NCBI GenBank assembly: GCA_900120415.1
Contig: FQLW01000006.1
Coordinates: forward strand, 1,116,001-1,180,000
Direction of reading: 5' to 3'
DNA length: 64,000 nt
Origin: Urmitella timonensis
Lineage (GTDB): Bacteria > Actinomycetota > Actinomycetes > Actinomycetales > Actinomycetaceae
Positions 29,200 through 39,199 of the stretch are shown piece by piece; positions within the stretch are counted from its first letter, which is position 1; every line of letters begins with the position of its first letter. The notes beneath the pieces are model-generated. The model worked only from the letters and a program-made list of their open reading frames with translations. It was not told where the DNA came from and searched no databases. Position numbers and translations under genes: made by a program.

Positions 29200-30513
29200 T
29201 TAATTTCCGGCTTCACATTTTCGTTGTAGTTGCGCTAACTCTTCGGGAGTAATACCGATGTTAGGTGATTTACTGTCCTGTTTACCGCTTGAACTAGATT
29301 TAGAGCTTTTAGGATTTTTGCTAGGAGTAGTGGAAGCCGATTCGGTAGCCGTACTCGAAGGTTCTTTGCTAGATGGAGCTGTCTCATTTGCTGAAATAGT
29401 GTAGACCTTGTTATTCCCATCGCGAACTTGGATACCAGATGGCAGCGAGGTGTCTTTCTTAAAGGCCTCCCAAATAGGGCGGGTTTCGTTTTCTTTAACT
29501 ACCACTCGGTTTGGGTCTGAAGGAGCAGGATAGGTTGGTAGGGTAACGAAGCGCAAATTATCTGGCTTAATAGACTGCAACGACCATCCTAATCCCCCCA
29601 ACTCGGTAGTTGAAGATAAGCCTTCCGATACGGTTAGGGAAGCTAAACCACTACCTAGAAAACCATAAAGTTGATTTAAAGAAGTGAGAATGTTTTTGTT
29701 CAAAGCCGTGCGCGCCATTATTCCCATAAGTTGCTGCTGACGCTGGATTCGATGTAAATCAGAACCATCTGAACCTTTAACGCCATGCCTTACCCTGGCA
29801 TATTCCAATGCTTGTTTTCCATCGAAATGCTTGCATCCAGGTTTTAAATCTAAACCAGTGTTGGGGTCTTTAATCTCGGTGGGGATATAGATGTTTATCC
29901 CTCCAAGCGCGTTAATCATGGAAGCGAAGCCGCTGAAGTCTACCAAGATGGATTCATCAACTTTTAAACCGGTTAATTGTTCAACAGTTTTCCAGGTGCA
30001 AGCCACTGCGGTAGCGCGATTCCCTCCCTGAAAACCTATGGAATAAGCCCAGTTAAATTGAGCTTTTCGAGGTTTGGATAGCGAATTGTCTGCGAGTTTG
30101 CATCGAGGGATATTAACCAGCAGATCTCTGGGGATTGATACTACTTCTACTCGCGACCTGTCAGCTGAAATATGCATAAGCATGGTGGTGTCAGAACGTT
30201 CGGTGGGGTCGTTGCCGCCTCCGAGTTCTTTGTTTTCCTTCCCATCTCTAGTATCTGAGCCAATCACCAGCAGGTTAATAGGTTTTCCGCTATAAGAATC
30301 TGGAGGGTTTCGATTAAGGACTTTAGCGACGGTTATCGTAGATGTTCGATTGGAGAGGTCGCTATAGATGAGAGTTGCGGCTGTAACGGCAAAGGAAACT
30401 GCTAGTACAACCGCCACCGATAGAAAGCGCTTTAGCTTGCTGGGGCGTGGGGGATTAATTGCGTGCCCTATACGTCCGCAGTAAACCGCGGGATTCTTCT
30501 TGTGCGAACTCAC
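29200..30513 (-). CDS. LytR-CpsA-Psr (LCP) family protein
   Basis: A 437-residue second LCP protein, immediately upstream of the first. Short cytoplasmic N-terminus, one membrane helix (about 28-50), then LLVIGSDTRDGK, RSDTTMLMHISADRSRVEVVSIPRDLLVNIPRC, a Cys-rich insertion and RVRHGVKGSDGSDLHRIQRQQQLM; a Ser/Thr/Lys-rich tail ends the protein. GTG start; TAGAGT (30521-30526) lies 7 nt upstream with GTTACA (30544-30549) 17 nt further, a leaderless promoter that may drive both LCP genes. Confidence 0.92.
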   Translation of the reverse strand: MSSHKKNPAVYCGRIGHAINPPRPSKLKRFLSVAVVLAVSFAVTAATLIYSDLSNRTSTITVAKVLNRNPPDSYSGKPINLLVIGSDTRDGKENKELGGGNDPTERSDTTMLMHISADRSRVEVVSIPRDLLVNIPRCKLADNSLSKPRKAQFNWAYSIGFQGGNRATAVACTWKTVEQLTGLKVDESILVDFSGFASMINALGGINIYIPTEIKDPNTGLDLKPGCKHFDGKQALEYARVRHGVKGSDGSDLHRIQRQQQLMGIMARTALNKNILTSLNQLYGFLGSGLASLTVSEGLSSTTELGGLGWSLQSIKPDNLRFVTLPTYPAPSDPNRVVVKENETRPIWEAFKKDTSLPSGIQVRDGNNKVYTISANETAPSSKEPSSTATESASTTPSKNPKSSKSSSSGKQDSKSPNIGITPEELAQLQRKCEAGN

Positions 30514-30549
30514 GTGAGCTACTCTATCTTGTTCGCAGCGAATTGTAAC
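30514..30549 (-). promoter_or_regulatory. Leaderless promoter of the upstream LCP gene
   Basis: Minus-strand GTTACA (30544-30549), 17-nt spacer, TAGAGT (30521-30526), then 7 nt to the GTG start at 30513. No Shine-Dalgarno. Confidence 0.55.
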
Positions 30550-30564
30550 GATTTGGATAAGGAG

Positions 30565-31227
30565 TTAGGGAAGTTGCCAGTCAATAGGGCTAGCTCCCAT
30601 TTGCTGTAGCAAAGAATTGGTGCGCGAAAATGGTCGAGAACCAAAGAATCCACGGGAGGCGGATAGAGGCGAAGGGTGTGGGGACTGAATGGTGGGGGTG
30701 TCGCCAAGAGCGGGAGCTAAGGATTGTGCCTGTTTGCCCCAAAGGATGGCTACCAGAGGACGATTGCGTTTTATCAGAGCCGAAAGTGCCTGGTCTGTTA
30801 CCTCTTCCCAGCCGCGTCCCTGGTGGGAACCAGCCTGATTAGGAATCACCGTCAGCACCCTGTTTAGCAGCATTACTCCTCGCTCAGCCCAAGGGCGCAA
30901 ATCTCCCGATGTTGGATAGGCGCATCCTAAATCATCGTGCAGTTCCCGAAAGATGTTATTTAATGATTTAGGAATGGGTACTCCTGGTTTTACCGAAAAC
31001 GAAAGTCCCATCGCATTTCCAGGAGTGGGGTACGGATCTTGCCCTACGATTAGCACTTTTACCTGGTCTAGCGGGTAAGTGAATGCGCGGAAAATATCCG
31101 CGCCAGCCGGTAGATAATTGTTACCTTCTTTGCGCAGCATTTGACCCATTTCGGTAATTTTAGGGGCTGCTGGCTGCATGGCTGAGGCCCAGGAGGGGTG
31201 CATAATGTTTTCCAGGTTGCTACTCAT
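30565..31227 (-). CDS. ung: Uracil-DNA glycosylase
   Basis: A 220-residue family 1 enzyme that removes uracil from DNA. Water-activating loop [22 protein letters not shown] (canonical GQDPYH has His replaced by Pro here, a variant seen in actinobacterial Ung), [22 protein letters not shown], and leucine loop [29 protein letters not shown] (31234-31239, minus) is exactly 6 nt before the ATG, a leaderless start. Confidence 0.94.
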   Translation of the reverse strand: MSSNLENIMHPSWASAMQPAAPKITEMGQMLRKEGNNYLPAGADIFRAFTYPLDQVKVLIVGQDPYPTPGNAMGLSFSVKPGVPIPKSLNNIFRELHDDLGCAYPTSGDLRPWAERGVMLLNRVLTVIPNQAGSHQGRGWEEVTDQALSALIKRNRPLVAILWGKQAQSLAPALGDTPTIQSPHPSPLSASRGFFGSRPFSRTNSLLQQMGASPIDWQLP

Positions 31228-31332
31228 GCTGCTACTTTACCCTGTGTACGCACATAAACCATGAGGGACAAATCTACTTTATCGGCGTGGCAGGTGCGAG
31301 GCGATTGTGATGATGCAGCTAAGGTTAGGCAT

Positions 31333-31935
31333 GTGAGCAAACAAGAGTTTCCGCCAGACGAATTTGATGCCATGAGCGAGATAGGTCCATCGGGTGCACA
31401 TCGACGTCCTGTAAGACGTTGGCATGCCCTTTTGCCGATTTTAATCGTGTTAGTTCTCGGACCGGCGTTGGCTTGGGGTGGGGTAGCGCTTTTGAAAACT
31501 ACTGGCAAAATCAGTGATAGTACTACCACAACTTCTCCTGCTCCTAGTGCAACTGTGTCTACTCCCACTACTGCTCCTACGAAAATCGCTAAACCTGAGG
31601 ATAGTGCTTCTCCGGGTTCTTCTGATGATTCGCAGTCCCCAGCTCCTGCGGCTAATAAGGAAAAAGTGCGAGTGCGGGTACTTAACGCTTCCAAACGTTC
31701 CGGATGGGCAAAGGAAATCGCTGATAAGCTGCAATCTGGCGGTTTTACCAATCCGGTGGCTACCAATTCTAAGGCTCGCGGTTTAGATGGTTCTACGGTG
31801 CTTTATAATGGTGACGAATATAAAGCTGCCGCGCAGGAAGCTGCACAACTTGCGGGGATTTCTATAGTTAAAAATGCTAAAGAAGGTGGCTACCAAATCG
31901 GAGATTCCGATATTGCTATCTATTTGATTGACTAA
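31333..31935 (+). CDS. Membrane-anchored LytR C-terminal domain protein
   Basis: About 200 residues: short cytoplasmic segment, one membrane helix (about 32-53), Ser/Pro/Thr-rich linker and a LytR_C domain (KVRVRVLNASKRSGWAKEIADKL ... GDSDIAIYLID). GTG at 31333 is preferred because TAAGGT (31320-31325) lies 7 nt before it and the protein then begins with the family-typical (E)FPPDEFD; an ATG at 31261 would add 24 atypical residues. LytR_C proteins accompany LCP enzymes in wall glycopolymer attachment. Confidence 0.8.
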   Translation: MSKQEFPPDEFDAMSEIGPSGAHRRPVRRWHALLPILIVLVLGPALAWGGVALLKTTGKISDSTTTTSPAPSATVSTPTTAPTKIAKPEDSASPGSSDDSQSPAPAANKEKVRVRVLNASKRSGWAKEIADKLQSGGFTNPVATNSKARGLDGSTVLYNGDEYKAAAQEAAQLAGISIVKNAKEGGYQIGDSDIAIYLID

Positions 31936-32022
31936 CGGGATATTCCTTATCTTTGCGGTCGCTGTTGCCTTAGGCTGTCTGTTTTCTCTCTCAGGATATT
32001 TTGCGCCGTTTCGTGTCTAAAG

Positions 32023-32049
32023 TTTGCACTTGACCTAGGAGAGTGCCAG
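32023..32049 (+). promoter_or_regulatory. CIRCE element 1 (HrcA operator) upstream of groL
   Basis: TTTGCACTT, 9 nt, GAGTGCCAG. Each arm differs from the consensus TTAGCACTC-N9-GAGTGCTAA at two bases. A -35-like TTGACC (32030-32035) lies inside it and a -10-like CATATT (32053-32058) 17 nt later, so HrcA bound here would block the promoter. Confidence 0.75.
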
Positions 32050-32057
32050 AATCATAT

Positions 32058-32084
32058 TTAGCACTCGAACCTAGAGAGTGATAA
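32058..32084 (+). promoter_or_regulatory. CIRCE element 2 (HrcA operator) upstream of groL
   Basis: TTAGCACTC, 9 nt, GAGTGATAA: the left arm is perfect and the right arm has one mismatch. It starts 8 nt after the first element and overlaps the likely transcription start. Confidence 0.92.
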
Positions 32085-32213
32085 AACCAAGCTCTTGGTG
32101 AGGGGGCGAGACTTCGAGACAGGATCGGAGCCTCGTCCTCGTCCGTCGCGGGCATCAAGGCTGGGCGAAAGATCTAACCGCGTGGCGCAATAGCGTCGCG
32201 ATGGAGGGAATAG

Positions 32214-33851
<1,638 letters not shown>

Positions 33852-33900
33852 ACCATACTCTGGCGGTTTTGCGACTTGGTTGCAAAACTAACCTGATGCT

Positions 33901-33943
33901 AAAAGGTGGGGGCGAACCAAATGGTTCGCCCCCACCTTTTCTA
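33901..33943. terminator. Bidirectional terminator after groL
   Basis: A perfect 19-bp stem, 33901-33919 (core AGGTGGGGGCGAACCA) with 33922-33940; AAAA and TTTT ends serve both groL and the convergent WXG100 gene. Confidence 0.93.
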
Positions 33944-34034
33944 TCCATTTTGGGGTGCATACGAGAAAATAGGGCTAATGCCCATTTCCGGCTCCATTTT
34001 CAGGTTAATACCTCAATCAACCCGCGGTTAGGTC

Positions 34035-34325
34035 TTAACCGGCAAACATAGCGGCTGCGCCACTTTCAGCATCTTCATAGCTGGCGGATGCTGCTTGAAG
34101 TGCTTGCCCGATAGAATCTAATGCTGATTCCATCTGAGCCTGTGCGGCGCGCCAACGCGCCGCACAGTCGGCAAAAGAACTGGCGGCTAGTCCGGTCCAA
34201 GATCCTTGCAGGGACTGTACCTGAGCCATCATGGCGGCGGCATCGGTGCGCAGTTGTCCCGCAATTGCGGCTGCCTGAGCGCCGGCTGCCGATACTTGCC
34301 CAGAATCTACATTGAACTGTGCCAT
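34035..34325 (-). CDS. WXG100 family (ESAT-6-like) protein
   Basis: A 96-residue helical hairpin with the central W-x-G turn (QGSWTGLAASSFADCAARW, Trp near residue 42) and a C-terminal Tyr-x-x-x-Asp/Glu (YEDAE) secretion signal. Such proteins are secreted by type VII/ESX systems as dimers. GGAG precedes the ATG. No partner gene, EccC ATPase or other ESX component is nearby, so it is an orphan effector-type gene here. The 220 nt on its upstream side hold AT-rich promoter-like DNA and no gene. Confidence 0.92.
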   Translation of the reverse strand: MAQFNVDSGQVSAAGAQAAAIAGQLRTDAAAMMAQVQSLQGSWTGLAASSFADCAARWRAAQAQMESALDSIGQALQAASASYEDAESGAAAMFAG

Positions 34326-34545
34326 CTTGGTTTCTCCTTAAAATAGCTGATTGATTGGCTGTCGCCCTCAATCTAGACCCTGACTAGACCGAAAAACACC
34401 TGCGCGATAATAATTTTAGGAAATCGCATCATTATCTGTTCCTGGGGACAAGCTAGTAACGGGGTTTGCGGAAGTTCATAGGAGTAGCAATCGGAAAATA
34501 AAATACCTGTTTATCCCCAATCCTGGGAGAACAGAAAGGCAGCTC

Positions 34546-35676
34546 CTAGAATTCGGTCAGTGAATCCTCGTCGTCCGCTGAAGAATACATTGTTTCTTCT
34601 GCCTCTTCATCAGTGGAAATAGTTGGATTCTCCTCCTCTTCAACTTCTTCCACAGTTTCCGCGCGCCGGTAATCACTATTTTTTATCTCTGTTTTACGCA
34701 TTGTGATAGTGGAAAACTGATCTGCCACATTTTCCATCGAGGAAAGAACATTTTCGCCATCACTGTTAGCGCTTGCCTCTTGTAGCTGCAAAGCTCGCCC
34801 TTCAAGTGACTTTCTTTCAGTAGCCGATATTTTCGGCGCGAGGTTAGTCGGTGAAACTGGTCTCGCATCCTTAGATAAAATCGAGCGGCGAACCGTCGTT
34901 CGGCTTGCAGCCGCCTTAATTACCACCGTCTCTGAAGTATCAGCTGCCCGCGTTTTTTCCTTAGATTTGGGTTTAGCAACCGGTTTATCTTTCCCAGCCG
35001 GTGTTCCCGGAATAAGCGCTGATAACTTCGCATACTCGCCCTCTAAGTTCTGTCTAGCTGCATGCTCATTGCCGCTGCCTAAAGGGGAATGAAAAATTGA
35101 TTCTCGCGCAAGCAACTTAGAAACGAAAGAGCGACGCAAACGGGCATAGCGCAAAGGCTCCATCGTTTCCATCTCTGCTCTCATTAACTGGCAATAGCCT
35201 CGATAATCCTGAGGAGAAGCCCCGAAGTAAGAAATAGCGGCGTCCACAAAAACGCAGGCATCTAAATCATCTACCGGAGGGGTTATCCCCTCAAGCATTA
35301 AAATCAGTTCTCCAACCCGAATCGCTAACTCTTTTGGCAAGCCCAGTTGCTCTAGGCGGCGCACCGCATAATCGGCAGAAGCAGGATAGTTCTCGTAGTC
35401 AGTGGTGTTCTTTAGCTGGGTTTGCGACTGGGTAATTACCCCGTGATACCAGGCTGCAACGGTTAAAACTGCTGGTTGCTGTGAAGTGTTGGTAAAGTGA
35501 TCCAAACTGGTTAATAAACGAATCAGGTGAGACTTGGTGTGAAACTGTCGCCCGGATGATTGCCACATTTCAAGGAGATTATCTGCTTCTTTACGCAGTA
35601 AATCGTCATCGGTAATCCCCAGTTCGCGCATAGCTTTGACGAATCCCGTCTGTAGCCAAGATGGTGCACCTGGCAT
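34546..35676 (-). CDS. HD-superfamily-like protein (COG4339 type) with degenerate metal site and disordered tail
   Basis: A 376-residue protein. Residues 1-215 resemble the predicted metal-dependent HD phosphohydrolases with the pattern R-x-YH-x3-H (here RQFHTKSH, His46 and His50), W(F)HD and a later Asp motif. The HD pair reads WYHGVI (His78-Gly79), so the second metal ligand is lost; ACVFVDAAISYFG is the later motif. Residues about 220-376 are charged, low-complexity and very acidic at the end. No close function can be assigned. Nearest neighbour is a two-component system on the same strand. Confidence 0.6.
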   Translation of the reverse strand: MPGAPSWLQTGFVKAMRELGITDDDLLRKEADNLLEMWQSSGRQFHTKSHLIRLLTSLDHFTNTSQQPAVLTVAAWYHGVITQSQTQLKNTTDYENYPASADYAVRRLEQLGLPKELAIRVGELILMLEGITPPVDDLDACVFVDAAISYFGASPQDYRGYCQLMRAEMETMEPLRYARLRRSFVSKLLARESIFHSPLGSGNEHAARQNLEGEYAKLSALIPGTPAGKDKPVAKPKSKEKTRAADTSETVVIKAAASRTTVRRSILSKDARPVSPTNLAPKISATERKSLEGRALQLQEASANSDGENVLSSMENVADQFSTITMRKTEIKNSDYRRAETVEEVEEEENPTISTDEEAEETMYSSADDEDSLTEF

Positions 35677-35815
35677 AACCTTCGTACCCCCGATGTTTTA
35701 ATGTTGCAGTGGTTATCCTACGGCGAAAATTACAAGAGAAAAAATGCGCTCTACAGAACCCGGTTGCTAACTGCAAAAATGGGTGAGAGTTAGCGGTTTA
35801 TATTTCTGCAAACTT

Positions 35816-37435
35816 TTACTCCGATTTCTTCCCGGATGTTTTCTTGAAAACCTTTCCTGATTTTTGGCTTAGTTCCGTTCTTCCCTGTCCTTTAGGGGCG
35901 ATAGCGGGGAAAGAAACCTTGATGGTTAGCCCTCCGCCAGGAGTTTCTACTGCCTTTGCTTCACCGCCATGGACAGCCGCGATTGCGGAAACAATCGATA
36001 GCCCCAGTCCGGTTCCTCCGGTTTCTCTAGAACGCGACCCATCACGACGGTAAAAGCGTCCAAAGATTTCTTCTAGTTCGTCGCTGGGTACGCCCTCGCC
36101 GTGATCGCGGATCTCCAAGACGGCTTCACCTTGGTTGATTCCCGCTAAAATCTCTACCGGCACCTCGGGTGAAGTGTAACGGTCGATATTGCCAATCAGA
36201 TTGGTCATTACCTGGGTTAGCTGATTTGGGTCAGCTAACACCAACGCCGTTTTACCCTCGTCTAACAGCAAAGGTTCGCCATCTAGGTGTTGTAAACGGA
36301 TATCCCGATTGGGGGATAGGGCTGATAAATCCAAGGCTCCGGCGGCAGCTATCTGATATAAATCCACTGCCTCCATCTTTATTTTTCTTCCCTCATCTAG
36401 ACGTGCCAGTTTTAGTAAATCTTCAACTAGCACCCCCATTCTGGTGGCTTCCGAAGAAATCCTCCCCATCACTTCATCAACCCGTTCAGGGGGAACCCCA
36501 CCCATTTTGTAAAGCTCTCCGTAGCCACGTAAAGCAGCTAGCGGGGTGCGGAGCTCATGGGAAGCGTCAGACACGAACTGACGAATTTTCTTCTCGTTTC
36601 GCTGCTGGGTGACAATAGTTTCTTCTATCCTCGACAGCATGAAGTTCAGCGCTGAAGCTAGCGACAAGACTTCTCCGGCGTGTACTTGCGACAAATCTAT
36701 ACGTTCATGCAGGTCACCAGAGGCGATTTTTCCGGCAACTTCCTCCATTTGGCGCAGAGGACGCAACGAAACTTGTACCAGTACGTAGGCTAGAACCCCC
36801 CCAACTAAAATAATGATTACCGAAGTTCCCAGCACGTTAATCCCGGTAGCGGTAACAGTTTGGGTTACGGTTTGCAAAGGTAGAGCTACAATTAGCGTTC
36901 CCGCTATCTTCAAATCGGAAGCACCATGCATAGGGAGCATAATCGCTCGCCAGGAAGAGGAACCCTCGCCGGCTATGGTAAAGGGTTTTTCCCATTCAAT
37001 ACTGCGTGATTTCTCTATTGCTTCTAGGGCTTTACGGTCAGGACGCTCTTTGTCTTGACCGGTAATAGCGGAGGTAGCTTCCGCTACTTCACCTTTGTAA
37101 TTAACCCTAACGAAATAGTTTGTAGGTTGATTAGCTTGAAAACTGCCGTTTCCTAATAAATCCACCAAATCGTTGGTTTTTATCCGGGAGGCAGTAGATT
37201 TCAGATTAGAATCGATTTGCGCGGTTAAATGCGAGTGCAATATTCCCAACATTGCCGCCCCGGTTCCGCCCAGTCCTCCAGCCAGTAGCGCCATAATAAC
37301 TAGCACTAAACGCCAGGTGAGCGGAATGCGTTGCCAATAAGTGCCTTTTGAAGTCGCCTCTTTGTGAACGGTTTCGGTCTTCCGTTTGCGTTCGCGGTAT
37401 CTCTGGCTGATTTTTAGACGCTGCGGGAGATTCAT
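35816..37435 (-). CDS. Sensor histidine kinase
   Basis: A 539-residue membrane kinase. ATG at 37435 shares a base with the regulator's stop (TAATG), which decides the start. Two membrane helices (about 42-65 and 205-230) flank an extracytoplasmic sensor, then HAMP, HisKA with FVSDASHELRTPLAALRG, and HATPase with N (NLIGNIDRY), G1 (IRDHGEGVP) and G2 (GGTGLGLSIV). Looks like the MprB/TcrY group of actinobacterial kinases. The Lys/Gly-rich tail KSGKVFKKTSGKKSE is extra. Confidence 0.93.
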   Translation of the reverse strand: MNLPQRLKISQRYRERKRKTETVHKEATSKGTYWQRIPLTWRLVLVIMALLAGGLGGTGAAMLGILHSHLTAQIDSNLKSTASRIKTNDLVDLLGNGSFQANQPTNYFVRVNYKGEVAEATSAITGQDKERPDRKALEAIEKSRSIEWEKPFTIAGEGSSSWRAIMLPMHGASDLKIAGTLIVALPLQTVTQTVTATGINVLGTSVIIILVGGVLAYVLVQVSLRPLRQMEEVAGKIASGDLHERIDLSQVHAGEVLSLASALNFMLSRIEETIVTQQRNEKKIRQFVSDASHELRTPLAALRGYGELYKMGGVPPERVDEVMGRISSEATRMGVLVEDLLKLARLDEGRKIKMEAVDLYQIAAAGALDLSALSPNRDIRLQHLDGEPLLLDEGKTALVLADPNQLTQVMTNLIGNIDRYTSPEVPVEILAGINQGEAVLEIRDHGEGVPSDELEEIFGRFYRRDGSRSRETGGTGLGLSIVSAIAAVHGGEAKAVETPGGGLTIKVSFPAIAPKGQGRTELSQKSGKVFKKTSGKKSE

Positions 37436-38139
37436 TAGTGCTTTCCGGCGCGAATCATATACCCGATACCCCGGCGGGTAGTGATAATGTCCCCGCAAGA
37501 TCCGGGCACATCCAGTTTGCGGCGCAGATAGGAAATATAGGATTCTACGATGGCGGCCTCGCCATTCCAGTCGTATTCCCAAACATGGTCAAGGATTTGA
37601 GTCTTTGAAACTACTCGTCCCTCGTTAATCATCAGATAGCGCAGCAGCTTGAACTCGGTAGGGGACAGGTCGATAACCTGGTCTGCTCGGCGAACCTCAT
37701 GTGCGTCCTCGTCTAGGGCAATGTCAGCCACTCTAATAACCGCATCTTCGCTGGCGACTCCCCGGGTGCGTCGCAAAATAGCGTTAATCCGGGCGACTAC
37801 TTCCTCTAGTCCGAAAGGTTTGGTTACATAATCATCCCCGCCTACGGTCAGACCCTGAACTTTATCGCTCATATCGTCTTTCGCGGTCAGGAAAAGAATG
37901 GGGGTGGTGAAGCCATTTTCGCGCAGGCGGCGGGTGACGGTGAAGCCATCTACATCGGGCAACATTACATCTAGAACAATCAAATCCGGGTCGGTAGATT
38001 CTGCTTGCTTTATAGCTTCAGAGCCATCAGCGGCAGTGAATACTTCAAATCCGGTATAGCGCAAGGAAGAAGCTAGTAGGTCGCGAATATTAGGTTCGTC
38101 ATCAACAACTAGCAAACGAGCGGTATCTTTAGCAGTCAT
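37435..38139 (-). CDS. OmpR-family response regulator
   Basis: A 234-residue regulator: receiver domain with phospho-acceptor Asp in LIVLDVMLPDVDGF and Lys in VTKPFG, followed by a winged-helix DNA-binding domain (LSPTEFKLLRYLMINEGRVVSKTQILDHVW, RRGIGYMIR). ATG at 38139 starts exactly at the receiver fold; an upstream in-frame extension has no resemblance to the family. GATTAT lies 6 nt before the ATG on the minus strand, possibly leaderless. Translationally coupled to its kinase. Confidence 0.94.
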   Translation of the reverse strand: MTAKDTARLLVVDDEPNIRDLLASSLRYTGFEVFTAADGSEAIKQAESTDPDLIVLDVMLPDVDGFTVTRRLRENGFTTPILFLTAKDDMSDKVQGLTVGGDDYVTKPFGLEEVVARINAILRRTRGVASEDAVIRVADIALDEDAHEVRRADQVIDLSPTEFKLLRYLMINEGRVVSKTQILDHVWEYDWNGEAAIVESYISYLRRKLDVPGSCGDIITTRRGIGYMIRAGKH

Positions 38140-38288
38140 GGAGTAATAATCCCTGAAAAAACTGGATGTTAGCTGAATGGAATCTGGCAACTGTATGGAC
38201 GGTATTTTAGTGAATCTGAGTGTTATTCCCCTGCTTTGACAGGTAGAATCAAAGAAGTAAATGTCAGGAAAACTTGAGGGAACATAGC

Positions 38289-39140
38289 GTGAACGAAATA
38301 AAAGAACCGCTGGTAGTGCATGACAGGCGGACGCTAGGGCGAGCAACGCAAAACAGCGGAATTGTGGGGCTTGTCTGTAGCCGCGGCGATTTTCATCCCG
38401 GTCACCAGGCAGCATTTGTCGAAGCGGCATCGCGGGTAGACACCCTGGTGGTTTCGGTCTACACCGATCCGGTGGAACCGGCTTTTGAAACCACCTCCGA
38501 TATTATTAGCTCCGCAGATTTGCAGGTGGCTGCAAATGCCGGGGTGGATATTATTTTTGCTCCCTCAACTGAAGCTTTTTACCCCTTTGGGGCTGCGCAA
38601 ACTCTTCTTAATCCCGGTCAGGTTCTTAATCGTTTCGAGGGTACAAACAGCCGCGAGCAAATGCTGAGGCGTTTAACTCAGCTGGTAAAAATGGTGGGGA
38701 TTGTGCGCCCCGATAAGGTTTTTATCGGTCAGTGTGATGCTCAATTCTTAGCTTGTGTGCGGCAAGTGGTGCGTGACTTGGATATTCAGGTAACGATTGA
38801 AGTTGTCCCCACCTTTAGGGATTTAGATGGGGTGGTGGTTTCTCGTGAAATCCAGGGGATTTCCGGTGTGCAGCGTGAGGGGGCTATCGGTTTCGCGAAG
38901 GCTCTATTTGCCGGGGTACGACAAGCGGCTGCTTCGGGCTCTGGTAGCGAGGTCTTAGCTGCTTGTCGCCAGGGGCTCTCCGCTTGTGGGGGCGAAATTG
39001 AATATCTTGATTTGGTCGATCCTATTTCCTTTGATACTTGGACGGGAGAAGGTCCTAGTACCGCTTGCCTGATTGCAGCGGCAAAATTAGAGGGTATGCG
39101 CCTTTGTGATAACCAGCTAGTGGTACTTTCACGTCCTTAA
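38289..39140 (+). CDS. panC: Divergent pantoate--beta-alanine ligase (PanC)
   Basis: A 283-residue HIGH-superfamily nucleotidyltransferase resembling PanC, which condenses pantoate and beta-alanine. GTG at 38289 with GAGGG 8 nt upstream is preferred to an in-frame TTG at 38274. The HIGH-like HPGH is at residues 36-39. Other motifs are altered: the usual FGEKD-Q-QL reads IGQCDAQFL (146-154) and the usual DGLA-SSRN reads DGVVVSREI, losing the KMSKS-like SSRN. Activity may be reduced or changed. Divergent from the response regulator. Confidence 0.75.
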   Translation: MNEIKEPLVVHDRRTLGRATQNSGIVGLVCSRGDFHPGHQAAFVEAASRVDTLVVSVYTDPVEPAFETTSDIISSADLQVAANAGVDIIFAPSTEAFYPFGAAQTLLNPGQVLNRFEGTNSREQMLRRLTQLVKMVGIVRPDKVFIGQCDAQFLACVRQVVRDLDIQVTIEVVPTFRDLDGVVVSREIQGISGVQREGAIGFAKALFAGVRQAAASGSGSEVLAACRQGLSACGGEIEYLDLVDPISFDTWTGEGPSTACLIAAAKLEGMRLCDNQLVVLSRP

Positions 39141-39199
39141 CTGCCAGCAGTGGGATACAGGATTGAACCTATTTACCGCTCACAGCTAACATGGAATAC

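Noticed and set aside
31224-31766. 180-codon ORF antisense to the LytR_C gene
   Set aside because: The plus-strand frame encodes a recognisable LytR_C protein; the antisense frame is low-complexity and unlike any family.
37436-37582. N-terminal extension of the histidine kinase
   Set aside because: It runs through the regulator's coding region in another frame; the TAATG junction gives a natural start at 37435.
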